This document shows positions 20,995 to 32,487 of a DNA stretch of 64,000 bases, piece after piece; within the stretch, counting starts at the first letter, position 1; every line of letters starts with the position of its first letter. This DNA is from Aphis gossypii. Its lineage: Eukaryota; Arthropoda; Insecta; Hemiptera; Aphididae. A program made the translations under genes and the position numbers. Below the pieces are notes generated by a model. That model was not told the DNA's origin and did no database searches. It saw nothing but the letters and a program-made list of their open reading frames with translations. Location: assembly GCF_020184175.1 (NCBI RefSeq), contig NW_026083040.1:150110-214109 (forward strand), given 5' to 3'.

Positions 20995-22482
20995 TAATTA
21001 TTTAATTTGTTTAATTTTTATCATAACTATTTTTAATATATTGTGTTTTTTTTTTAAATAGTTTATCTCAAGAATAATAGTCAATCAGTACCCAAGAGTG
21101 CCCACCAGGTCAAAAAAATTGTTCATTTTATTTACTAAGATTGTAATGATTATTTATAATAAATTATAAGTTAACACTCAATCACTGGTTGTTTTCATGT
21201 TATAATACAATAACTAGATAGTTAAAAGAATTAAAGATAAAACGATATTTTTTGAGCATAATTATTTTTACTGTATAAAAAAAAAATATAATAAAACAAA
21301 TAAAATTATTATTACCAATGTTTGAATATTTGATAGATTAGATACAGGTAAATAAAACAAGAGATAAAATGTTGGGTAAAAAATCTTAAAATTAAATAAA
21401 AGTCTCCTTATATACTGTTTTAACGGTAGATGAAAAATATTAAAACTGTAGTCAGAATATTTTTACTAAAAATGACGAAAATTTGCAAATTATTTTGAGT
21501 TAGAAATTATAGAAAAATCTTTAAATGTTTTTAACAGTAATATAGAAAATAATCACTTACAAGTTGTGGTTACACATTTCATGTATAATATATGATGTAA
21601 ATAGTAATAAAAACATTATTTTTAGAATAATGAATCATATTTATATAAACTAAAATGAAAAAAATCAATCAATGTATGGTACATTTCAAAAAATTTTTAA
21701 CACAATTAGATAAACTAGGTAGGTATTATAGATGGTATAGGGCAACTTTAAAAGTAATTTATTAATTTCTTATTTTAGTTATAAAGTAACTTAACTACCT
21801 ACATTTAAGTTTAAGTTTACATTTCAGAAAAGTACCTAATAAGTAATTGTAATTTTATTACTTTTGAAGTATTTTGCTCAAGATTTGCTAGGTCTACACA
21901 TTAATTTATTCAAGGTATAAATTGAAATTAATTAAAATACCTATATAATTTAGAAAACAAATGATAAACTGTGTACACCAAAAAAGTTTAATTTTTATAT
22001 CTTTAGGTAATGGAAGTTTCTACTAAAACTGTATAAAAATAAACATTAAACAGCCACTAAAAATTTTCTTCAAAACAAATTTATTGTGAGCTTAAAAGTG
22101 AACAAACATTTTATAATATTAATATTGTATAGATAACTATGATATTACTTTAAATTTATACAAATTGATAAATATTGATTTCATAATAATACACTTAACA
22201 AATTTAATAATTTATTGTATTTGCTTAGTTATTTGAAATTAACTGTAAAAACATAAAAATAAAATATATTTACCTGTGGAATGAAATATCAGTTCTCCCT
22301 TCATGTTTCGATTTTGCAGAATAATTAACGCAAGTAGATACCGCGCAACCCGTATAATCTAATAACCTTGCAACCACAATACAATCTGTGGTACAACCGT
22401 AATCACTAATCTACCCCTATCTTTCTGGTGTTTTATGTTCTACTTTCTTTCTATTTTATAATTGTATATAATTTTCGGTAAC
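20995..22482. other. AT-rich intergenic region
   Basis: Contains the 3' flank of the RING exon. No ORF, tandem repeat or inverted repeat was recognised across about 1.5 kb. Confidence 0.5.
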
Positions 22483-23200
22483 CGGACATTTTCCCCCCGA
22501 AAAATGTTCCGATGCAGACATTTCCCCCCCATTTTTTTTTAGTTTATTATTTAGTAAGAAATTGATTTTTTTCATAAATATAATCAATTTATTATACTAC
22601 AATTAACTTTATATATTTATACTATAAATTACATTTTTTTTTTTTCATAAATATAATAAAACGTTAAAAAAATTATATAAGTATAAAAGGTTAAAAATAT
22701 CTATGAAATATAGTCTAAAAATTTCTACAAAAATGATATATTTTGTAAAAAACATTTAATTTCTGATACTTTTTTTATATCTAAGCACATATTTTGTAAT
22801 CGTCTTTCATATTTATTTATTTATTTTTTTGTTAAAAAACCCGTACCAGTTTTAGTTTTTAATAGTTTATTAATTTTAGATACTAGCGAATAATGCAATA
22901 TGCTAGTACTATTACTTTTTTATTTAGACAATCTTTTAAATATAATAGGTACTACTATTATTTTTATTGTTTCAAGTAGTTGAATTGGATCAAAAATATA
23001 CATCTACTATAATAAGTAATTATAGTATAATTGATTATATTTATAAAAATAAAAATTATATTTTACTGGAAAAAAATAATTTCTAATTAAATACTAAATA
23101 ATAAACTTAAAAAACAAATGGGGGGAAAATGTCCGCATCGAAAATATGTTGGGGGGAAAATGTTCTACTACGCCAAAAACAGTCGGGGGGAAATTGTCCG
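22483..23200. mobile_element. MITE-like element with CGGACATTTTCCCCCC termini
   Basis: 718 bp without coding capacity. The left end CGGACATTTTCCCCCCGA (22483-22500) is matched by the inverse of 23183-23200. A second inner pair (GATGCAGACATTTCCCCCC at 22511-22529, inverse at 23117-23138) repeats the motif. The right side has a third copy near 23150-23165. The interior is T/A-rich. No clear target duplication was found. Confidence 0.65.
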
Positions 23201-23254
23201 CCATTCATAATTTTCAGGTAAAATATTTTATACAAACATTTTTATGGATCATAC

Positions 23255-23525
23255 CGTTCTTTAAAATTGTGTTCTATTATATTCCATTCTGGAATTATAC
23301 ACCCAGCGGAATTTCTGCAATATTATTTGCTGGATTTTTTCGTTCTACTGATATACATTCTTATCATTTTACATTCTATAACATTTATTTTTGATAATTT
23401 TATTTTCTGTTATAATATTTTCTGGGACTTTTACATTCTGGTAATTTTAAATTCTGCATTTTTATTTTCTGTAATTAAACACTCTGTCAATTTATATTCT
23501 GGCGGTTTTTTTTCTGGAACATTAT
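23255..23525 (+). repeat. Degenerate TTCTG-motif array
   Basis: More than ten loosely spaced copies of ATTCTGG, TTTTCTG or CATTCTG at intervals of about 15-30 bp (for example near 23287, 23316, 23404, 23420, 23436, 23452, 23466, 23498). It keeps two overlapping frames open, but these look like by-products of the repeat. Confidence 0.5.
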
Positions 23526-24945
23526 ATGCATCCAATGTTATAGTACCTACCTGTTCTTATTATACGTTGACTAGTTGGTTGTGAATGAGTTGCTGGTTGC
23601 AGCAGGCAGATATGTTAGCCAGCATAACGTATGCAGACATGCACCAATAAATAAGTCCATTTTTTTAAATCTGCTTCATCGGGGTTATAGAACCTGAAAA
23701 TCTAGGTGAATTATGTTAATTAGTAAATTAAAGTAATTAGTTAGTCCAAGACAAATGTATCAACAATTGTAACTCGCAATGTATACCAATAAAGTTCTCA
23801 CCAAAAAGAGTATAACAGTGTTAATAATACTTACCTATACATTGTGCTATTTCAATTATTGCATTGAAATGTCTTGTCTATAGTAAAGTTGTCCATACTC
23901 ACATCGGTTGGAGTTGGAAATTCATTGGTCAAAATATATTCTATTCTGACAAAACAATTTCAATGAAAAAAATTAAATAAATCACACGTGCAGGCTACAA
24001 TTAATATTCAACTCACAACCAGAAACCACTATTAAACTAATAAAACTTAAAAAAGTAAACATACCTTGACAAAACGAGAGAAACTCATTTTATTGGGCTT
24101 CGAATGCAAACAGTTTCGTTGATAAATTAAACTAATCACTACCTAGGTTATTCGATTACATTATATGCAATATGCAGGCATTAATATTACACTTAATATT
24201 CACCTATAACGAATAAGAATATAAAAAAGTCGGATCCTCTCGCGTTATCAGTGTCATTCATGATTTAAGATCTTAAATCATGGTGTCATCACATAGCTCT
24301 ATCATACGTCGTTCACGTGGTTTCGAAGAAAAATATGGCACTAATTATTTAAACTATTATTCACAGCGCATCGTAATAATTTACATGGCAATATAATAAT
24401 GTATAGCCGCACATTTTTATCCAACATTCAATACCAAAAAACCAAAGATAGCATGAAAAGATTCAAGCTGTAAGCACAAAATTAAGTAAATCTAGAAGCA
24501 CAGATATATTGAATAATTATATTTATTCCATTCATTGATGTCTAATGTAGTAATGTCTATAAGTTTAAATATACCCATAGACTTATAATATAATATTATA
24601 AGTCTATGAATATACCATTACAATTTACAATTATGAATTAATTAAATGTTTTGATAATCACAATATAGGTACACTATACACATTACACGTCATTATACTA
24701 TATACACCTATAATACAGTATACACTGTAATATACTTATATTATAACCATAAGCCGTAAAGGTTATTACTAATTTCAAATATCTATAAAAATAATTTGAG
24801 CATAGCGACTGTCAGTGAAATATCACGTATAAATGTATAATATAACGTGATTTTCGAAAATTTTAAATTACATATGGGTACCACTGTATAGATTATAATG
24901 TTCAGACACTGAGATAGATAAGAATATACTTATCTATCTCAGTGT
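23526..24945. other. Intergenic region with three strong palindromes
   Basis: No gene seen. Perfect or near-perfect inverted repeats lie at 24259-24282 (24-bp uninterrupted palindrome centred on AAGATCTT), 24576-24608 (14-bp arms, 5-bp loop) and 24906-24945 (17-bp arms containing CACTGAGATAGATAAG, 6-bp loop). The last directly abuts the P-like element's left repeat. Confidence 0.7.
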
Positions 24946-26413
24946 GTTTAGACCATGAACTAAGATACTATGGACTGGAAACGACATGGTAATCGGTTGA
25001 TAGGAGTGCGGCCAGTTTTTGTTACGGACATTTTATGGTGGGGGAAATTAACCGACTCTGCTGTACTCTGGTGGTGAATACCATGAACTTTAGATATACT
25101 TATTATAAACCTAAAAATAATCTAAACATAAATCTTGTTCTAACATGTAACATCATGCTAATACAATTAACACAATACATCAAGTATGTATTAGAATTTG
25201 ATTCATTATATTTCACTCACCTTGCACAGTTGCATAATACGCAAGTCATACAATCGTAGGTACTAGGTACATAGGCAATTTACTACTTACATTTTTAAAA
25301 TGTCAAGAAAATGTTCAATTATTAATTGCAAGAGTTTTGAAGGCGAATGTGCATTTTTTGGGGTTCCTAAAGCATCTGTAGATACTTGGACTAAGATTGT
25401 ATCAACAATCAATGGTCATGACACTAAAATTAAATTTGTTTGTGAAAAACATTTTCTTCCTAAAGATATAATAAAAAATTATACTGCCGAAGTTAAAGTA
25501 TGTATACATTTAATAATTGGGTTTTAAAAATTTCTTCAATTAAAAGAAATATAAACTATAAATTTAATAAATTTAGGACATAAATTTTCCAAATAGAGCT
25601 AGATTTAGTTTAGTTAAAGGTGCTATTCCTCAACTTCTTCAGCAAAATGTTGAAAAACATAATGAAAGTGATTTTTTTGTAACTGAGGTAAGCTACGACA
25701 TGAATTAAAAATAGTAGTATTCAGCAATTGAATTATATAATATGATTTAAAAGGGTACCGCTAACCCACTGTGCAATTTAAGTTTTTAAACATCCTTAAA
25801 ATGTTAATTTTAAGTTACAATAATAACATAATTTTATAACGTTTATTTTATATAATATATTTGTTAAAAAAAAACATCAATATTTATTACACGAAATAAA
25901 CATTCAACGAATGTATGTATTTCCAAATATAAATACATCAAATAAACATAGCAGTAGAACGTTGTAAGAATATTTGATAATAATAAAAACGCCACCTATT
26001 TTAGAATATAATATATTATATCAATTTTATGTTCTTTTGATGTTGATAGCAATCCAAAAATATATTAAATTATTATGTACTCCGCCATAGATATGGGTTT
26101 TATTTTTAATTTATAAATAGCGGCTGAAAATAGTTTTATTATTATAAATTATCAACAATACCCAGAAAAACCACCGATAACCGTCGTCACTCGTGACTCG
26201 TCAGTCGTACGTTAATTATTATTTTTCTACAGCAGATATAACAGTAAATGTGTTTTTTTGATTGTGGACGAATGTTCACATTTCTCGTGACTCTTGTTTT
26301 CTACTTGCAATAGTACGACAATACAGCAGTAGATACATGATACATGTATCACGTATCCAGCTGATTAGTATCCTGTCATCGTTTTTAGATCGTTTTAAGA
26401 CTTAAAGTGTATC

Positions 26414-29400
26414 ATGGCAACTAGAAAGGTAAGATTCATTACTGTATACAATACCTACTTAGTAGTATATTATAACTATTATTAAAGTCAAAATGTGCAT
26501 TTTCGGGCCATGCCCTTGTAGCACTGTCATCCGATATTTCTACCTCCATAATATGTATCTATATGGCTACATATTGATACTCGATATGTCAATATGTGAC
26601 AACATACATGTGCATTAACCATTGATTATGTTTTAAGTTTTTATTTCGAACAATCAACAAATACAGTTCATGAATAACCAAGATGATAGTGATTATTTAG
26701 TTATGATTTTTTCCCCTATTTGTCCTAATGATTAAGTATATTATGTTCAAAGTTTCCTTCCAAAAACATTCCATTAAAAAAAATTCTTTCTGTCGTACCT
26801 ATAATTTATTTTTATAACATATTTTTATTTATTATATATAATAGTTTAATTTATTTATTCTTTATTAAATTTAAATTTCTCATTAATTGTATTGCTTATT
26901 TTAGTTATAAATAGGGCTAGGATTTATATGCATTTGCATGTTTTTTTCCTTAAGTCCAAATTTAATGGTTGTCAGATTTGTCCACGATTTGGCTAATTCT
27001 CGTTTAAATAGAACCAATTTATTTTTGCATATTTTTGCATATTTTGAACACAATGCATATAATTGCATATTTATAGATTTTTGGAATTTTGACTTTTTTT
27101 AACTTAAATTTTCAAATTTTTATAATTTATTGTTAATTTTAAATGGTGTTTTTTTCATAAAATCGATAATTTTTGGTTTATCCGTCGAATTATTGTAAAT
27201 ATAAAGTATAAATATTATCTATCTAAGAAATCGATATTGATTAACTCCAGGATAAATCGCATTATTTAAAATATGCACCAATAACCTCGTGTGATGTGGA
27301 AAGGAGTTTTAGTCAGTATAAATCTATTTGACGTTCAAATCGCTGGATGTTTGTATTTGAAAATTATTGAAACAACACATTATAGTAGCATGTAATAATG
27401 ATATAATATAAACTAATATTCAATATTTTAATGTAATAATAATACAATTTTGAATTATGATAAATAATAATACTCTAGAAATAATAAAAATTTGTTTTTG
27501 CATATTTTTGCATATTTTACAATTTTTTATTGCATATAAATCCTAGCCCTAGTTATAAATAATACAATTTTTTACCAGAAAATGTGTGTAATTGTTTCTA
27601 TCTGATTCCTCTTCCATAACTTATAAATATCTATATTATTTCAGTAAATCAGAAAAACTAAAGTAACAATCATCCATCTAAACTCAATATTATTACAATA
27701 ATGTTACAAAGAAAGTACCCATTTCTTTAAGATTGGAAAAATAAATATGCACCTAGCTATCAGTGGCATAGCCAGTTTCATATTTTTGCCTATAACAGTA
27801 GATATTACCTACCTAATAGGTGCCTTTAATTTTTTATCAAGTTTAGTCATTAGGTATTGCTACTATATTTCAGATTTCTAGTGCATAATAACTAAGGTAG
27901 TTGATACTCAACTAAAAAATAAATGTTGAATGTTTTTCCATTTTAGATTAAAGTTAGTTGGGTTATTGTGGTATTTGTGGATTCGAAGGATTACAGTGTA
28001 GTACCAACAAAGTGGCTAGTTCAAAATGACACAAATAATCTAGAAAATAGTAATGTAAGGTTATGTAAATGGCCACTTGGTCGAGTAACCAGTACTGACA
28101 TTCATGACGCCCTAGATCCAGATCCAACTTGGTTTGAGTATGGTATTAAAATAGTTGGTGGCAATAAAACATATGGTATGTAAAATAAAATCTATTTAAT
28201 AGTTTACAAAGTTTATATTTATTATTATTTTAAGTATGTAGTATGGAACCTGTATGTTATATTTTAAAAAATGTAAACACTTATTTTAAAAATTAAATTT
28301 ATTTAATAATTATTTTGTTTTGTTATAATTTGTTCTAATCTAAAATTTACCAACATTTTAGATAATTTTAAAAAAGCTTGGCATGTAAGAGTTGAAAAAG
28401 AATCGGAAAATGAGGAGGTTCATTTGATGACCAAATGTAAACGTGCATCAACGATATTTGATGTATCAAGCAGTAGCAGTGATGAAGGTAATTAATAACC
28501 TCAATCTATCCTAATTATTACAGTAAGGTACCTAAAGGCTTAGTAAACTATGGGTTGTAATATGTGTAAGACTAAACATGTTGAAATTATTGTGTACAGA
28601 TCATTCTGGGTACTGTATAATACCTGAATCTACTTCTGCATTTAAGTTGCCCAATAATGAAGAGCCTGTACACTATACAGAACTACAACCAGTGAATAGT
28701 CCACCCTTACTGAAACCATGCACAATGCAACCAAATGAAACATTCCCATCATTATTATCACATCAAATGAGTAAGCAATCATCTTCAGTGGGTCAACTAC
28801 CATGCGTTCAATCAAGTTCAGTTTACCAACCACCTCAAGATGAACAAGTAATTTTAATTTTTTATAATTTAAGAGTATACCCTTAACTTAATACATTAAA
28901 GTTTAATATTTATAATTGATTTTACACATTTCATACAAATGGTCTATTAAACAATTAAAAATGTTGCTTTTAAATATCTATATATTATACTTAAATTTAT
29001 ACAGTATACAAGTGCACAGAATACACAGCAATTATATACCACTCCAAACACCAATACTTACGGTAACATTATTAAACTTAAAATCAAATGTTATGTAAAT
29101 AAGAATAATTTTAATATTTCTGTTCATGCCTATTATTATTATCGGATCAGGGTTTTATGAAGATAAATTAGATACATTAAACAATAATATCTTACAAGGT
29201 CAAACTGCTACAAATTTGATGTTGAATCGCATATTTGCAAAAATTGAAGTAATAGAAGCCAATTTAAAAAATACTTCTCAAAGCATTGTTCCAACTGTGT
29301 ACATTGATCCAATTTTTTTGAGTTACTTTCCTCTTAAAAATGCAGATGAGTTATTATCAATTGAAAATCTTATAAAAAATGAAACTGAGTTTGTTCTCAA

Positions 29401-30047
29401 ACTGGTAATATAAAATCTTTTAATACCAAATCAATAACATATTATAACTGTTAGTTTTATTGTTAATAGGAATCGTTTATAAAAAGCATAGGTGGTAATT
29501 GTGCTGCAAATCATATTAAAAGAGTCATGAGCAAATTGTTCACTGATGAATACTGTATATATATTTCATGGACTGGACGTGGGTGGGCGAAGAATATGAC
29601 TAAATTAAAAGAAACTGAACTTATCAAAATAGTGAAAAGTAATGATTAATTATAAATGTTTAATGATCTATGTGACTATGCGAGCAATATACCTTCCTAA
29701 ACTCAAACTAAACCTCAATTTGAAAGTATTAAGTAATCATTAATGTACAAGTGTATATTATATTTTTACTCTTTATTAATAATATTAATTTAATAACCTA
29801 TGTAGATAATCAACTGAATTCATGTTGAAAATGTAATATTCATCCAAGGTATATTAGTTGCCAAAAATAATTGTGTATTGAAGATTAATTAATTATAAAT
29901 ACACATTTTTCTTAATTTTTAGAGGTTATCCAACAATGTTCTTCGACGCTATTTAATGACTCACAGTTTGAAAAAGAAATAACTGAAAGACTTAGAACTG
30001 CAAACACCAGATTTAAAAGTACCCAAAATAGAACTCTTAATAAATAA
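26414..30047 (+). CDS. DUF4806-domain protein of the CACTA-like element, eight exons
   Basis: All junctions are GT-AG and phase-consistent: 26414-26428 (MATRK), 27947-28175, 28362-28487, 28600-28847, 29005-29062, 29151-29404, 29470-29638, 29923-30047 (TAA). The protein is about 375 residues. The N-terminal domain (exon 2) reads WVIVVFVDSKDYSVVPTKWL, then CKWPLG and DPTWFEYGIKIVGG. The middle is Ser/Pro/Gln-rich. A coiled stretch precedes the C-terminal DUF4806-like domain in exons 6-8 (FPLKNADELLSIENLI, IGGNCAANHIKRVMSKLFT, SWTGRG). The biochemical role of DUF4806 is not known to me. By analogy with CACTA TnpA it could bind subterminal repeats, but that is a guess. The hAT derivative lies in intron 1 and does not break the frame. 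Confidence 0.8.
26912..27551. mobile_element. hAT-derived element with 8-bp target duplication
   Basis: 640 bp. Inverted ends TAGGGCTAGGATTTATATGC at 26912 and, inverted, at 27551. The flanking sequence GTTATAAA (26904-26911 and 27552-27559) is a perfect 8-bp target-site duplication, diagnostic for hAT. Many copies of GCATATTTTT lie near both ends. A short hAT transposase relic at 27278-27331 reads PITSCDVERSFSQYKSI, the C-terminal dimerisation motif, so this is a deletion derivative of an autonomous copy. Confidence 0.9.
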
Positions 30048-30405
30048 GTTTTATTAATTATACATTATTTACATATTTTCAAAAATAAAATAAAGATTTT
30101 TTCATTTAAATTTTAATTGAGACAGTAAATTTTCTTCTATTAGTTTTTATTTAAACAAAAGTAATTTGATGATGGTATAGTGAACACTTGTATACATATA
30201 ATTTTAAATGTAATTCAATATTTAAATTGTTTTATAAAAATTTAATTTAATGTATTTTTATGACTCACGGTTTTTGTTAAAGCTAATTTTAAATTTATAG
30301 AAATACCAACAATATATTATATTATGTGTTTATTAAATACAAAAACCCTTTAAAATGTGTATATATATTTATATTTCCTTTATCTGTTTTTTTTTGGGGT
30401 TTCAG

Positions 30406-32487
30406 ACCAAATGCCAGAAATTAGGATCAATATCTTCTAGACATTTCAGAAGAATTGTAAAGTCGGCAAAGGAAAAATGTATTGCGTCTAAAACACCATT
30501 ACTGCGAACCAGTTTAATAGCATCGGTAGTAAATATAAATTCCATTGATACAACTGAAACAATATTACCATCTATAAATGCTGCAGTTCCTTATTGTGAT
30601 TATAACAGTAGTGTTGAAAATATCAATAATCATATTGAGAACGCAAGTCATCATCTTCCCGATATACCAAATTTAATAGTTTCTAATCTGTTATTGCCAC
30701 ATTTAGATGAAACTTTAATTGATAATAATAATAGTATTTGTAACAAACTACGTAATTGGATACTTCATTTTAAAATTTCTCATAATGCTGCTAACTCACT
30801 TTTAACTATATTGCGCAGTGAAGGCATGACAGTTCCTAAAGATGTTAGAACTTTAATGCACACTCCTAAAACTAAAGAAATTATTAATGTATTAAATGGT
30901 ACTTATATACATTTAGGATTAAAAAATATGTTATTACCACTTTTAGAAATAAATAATTTTAATAAACATACAAACGATAATATAATAAATATAGGAATTG
31001 ATGGTCTACCAATAGCTAAGAGTAGTAAAAGTCAACTATGGCCTATATTGGTTTCTATCTTAAATTTTAAAGGATTAACCAACAATGTACTTCCCATTGG
31101 TATATTTCATGGATTTAAAAAACCACATTCGATTGAAGAGTTTTTAAACCCATTTATTGCTGACACCTTAGAAGTATTAAGAAATGGTTTGATTGTAAAT
31201 GGAACATTAATAAGTGTTAACATTTCTAATATAGTTTGTGATGCCCCTGCTAAGAGCTTTTTACTTAACGTTAAAAATTTTAATGCCTATTTTGGGTGTA
31301 CTTCTTGCATTGAAGAAGGAGATTATATAGAAAACCGAGTTGCTTTAATTGGAACAAATGCTCCATTAAGAACAAACGAAACTTTTAGAAATCAATCGAA
31401 TGAAGAATATCATAAAGGTGATTCCCCCTTACTCAAATTACCAATTAATATAACCAATGTTGTTTGCTTAGACTACATGCATTGTGTGTGTCTCGGGGTC
31501 ACTAAACGTTTAATAGAATTTTGGATTAAAGGGAAAAGGGATATAAGATTGACAGATGAAAGTAGAGAAGGAATAAATAATGATTTAAAAATGTTAAGGC
31601 CATATGTGCCATCAGAGTTTTGTCGATTACCACGACCAATAGATGATATAGAGTACTGGAAGGCTACTGAATTGCGTAGTTTTGTTTTGTATTCAGGAGC
31701 AATTGTTTTAAAAGGCAAATTAAATCCTGAACTTTACAAACATTTTTTGTTATTGGTATTTGCAACTAGAATTTTAGTTTCCCCAGATACTTGTTATAAA
31801 TATAATTCTAAAGCGTCAGAATTATTAGTACAATTTGTGAATAGCTATGGCTTTTTATATGGCCATCATTATATAAGTTATAATGTCCATAGTTTAATTC
31901 ATTTACCCTTCTTTACATTACTGCATGGGCCACTTGATAACTTTAGTTCATTTAGGTACGAAAACTATTTACAATATATAAAAAAGTCTGTTAAATGCAT
32001 AAAATACCCTTTGCAAGAAGTGTATAATCGAATAAATGAAAAACAACAATTAATCAATACAAATTTGCATTTAATTTCACTTTCTCCAATATTATACAAA
32101 GAAATTGACCATCAAAGCCTTCCATTTATAGCCATCTCAGATAAACTTTATCAAAAATGTATTTTCGAATCTACTAAGACCACCCTAGATGTTGCAAAAG
32201 AAAAAGACCATTATTTTTTGTGCCAAGATGGTTCATTAATTACAATACAGTATATAATAAAACCTAAGGACAAACCAATAAAATTAATGGTAAAAAAATT
32301 TCTAAATGTTTCAGAATTCTGTAATAAACCTTTCTCATCATTTGTAGTTGGAATGTTTGTAGTTAATACCAATGATTTATGTAATTTGTATTCAATTTGT
32401 GAGAATGATTTAAAATTTAAATGTTTTTTAATTAAATTATCAAATAGTAAGGCAATTGCATTATCATTATGTCATGAAATATTGTAA
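30406..32487 (+). CDS. Tnp2-like transposase of the CACTA-like element
   Basis: Single long coding exon of 694 codons after an acceptor TTTCAG at 30401-30405; the ATG at 30355 lies in the polypyrimidine tract and is unlikely to be the real start. Phase 0 at 30406 would fit joining to the MATRK exon at 26414-26428. Core motifs: IDGLP with Asp at 31000-31002, SQLWPIL, PIGIFHGFKKP, VCDAPAKSF with Asp at 31240-31242, a CTSC pair followed by NRV, LDYMHCVCLGVT, WKATELRSF, HNVHSLIHL-type text and GPLDNFSSFRYENY. The order DG-SQ.WP-HG.KP-D.PA-C..C-D.MH parallels plant En/Spm Tnp2. No stop or shift was seen. It shares all these motifs with 54435-56502. Confidence 0.8.
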   Translation, partial: TKCQKLGSISSRHFRRIVKSAKEKCIASKTPLLRTSLIASVVNINSIDTTETILPSINAAVPYCDYNSSVENINNHIENASHHLPDIPNLIVSNLLLPHLDETLIDNNNSICNKLRNWILHFKISHNAANSLLTILRSEGMTVPKDVRTLMHTPKTKEIINVLNGTYIHLGLKNMLLPLLEINNFNKHTNDNIINIGIDGLPIAKSSKSQLWPILVSILNFKGLTNNVLPIGIFHGFKKPHSIEEFLNPFIADTLEVLRNGLIVNGTLISVNISNIVCDAPAKSFLLNVKNFNAYFGCTSCIEEGDYIENRVALIGTNAPLRTNETFRNQSNEEYHKGDSPLLKLPINITNVVCLDYMHCVCLGVTKRLIEFWIKGKRDIRLTDESREGINNDLKMLRPYVPSEFCRLPRPIDDIEYWKATELRSFVLYSGAIVLKGKLNPELYKHFLLLVFATRILVSPDTCYKYNSKASELLVQFVNSYGFLYGHHYISYNVHSLIHLPFFTLLHGPLDNFSSFRYENYLQYIKKSVKCIKYPLQEVYNRINEKQQLINTNLHLISLSPILYKEIDHQSLPFIAISDKLYQKCIFESTKTTLDVAKEKDHYFLCQDGSLITIQYIIKPKDKPIKLMVKKFLNVSEFCNKPFSSFVVGMFVVNTNDLCNLYSICENDLKFKCFLIKLSNSKAIALSLCHEIL

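Noticed and set aside
23146..23584. Plus-strand frames of 82 and 105 codons
   Set aside because: They lie over the MITE end and the TTCTGG array and have low-complexity Phe/Ile/Tyr composition.
24946..24960. Exact 8-bp target duplication for the P-like element
   Set aside because: Flanks at both ends fall in different hairpins and do not match.
30355..30405. ATG at 30355 as the start of the Tnp2-like protein
   Set aside because: The first 17 codons translate a polypyrimidine tract ending in TTTCAG. An acceptor at 30405 is a better explanation.
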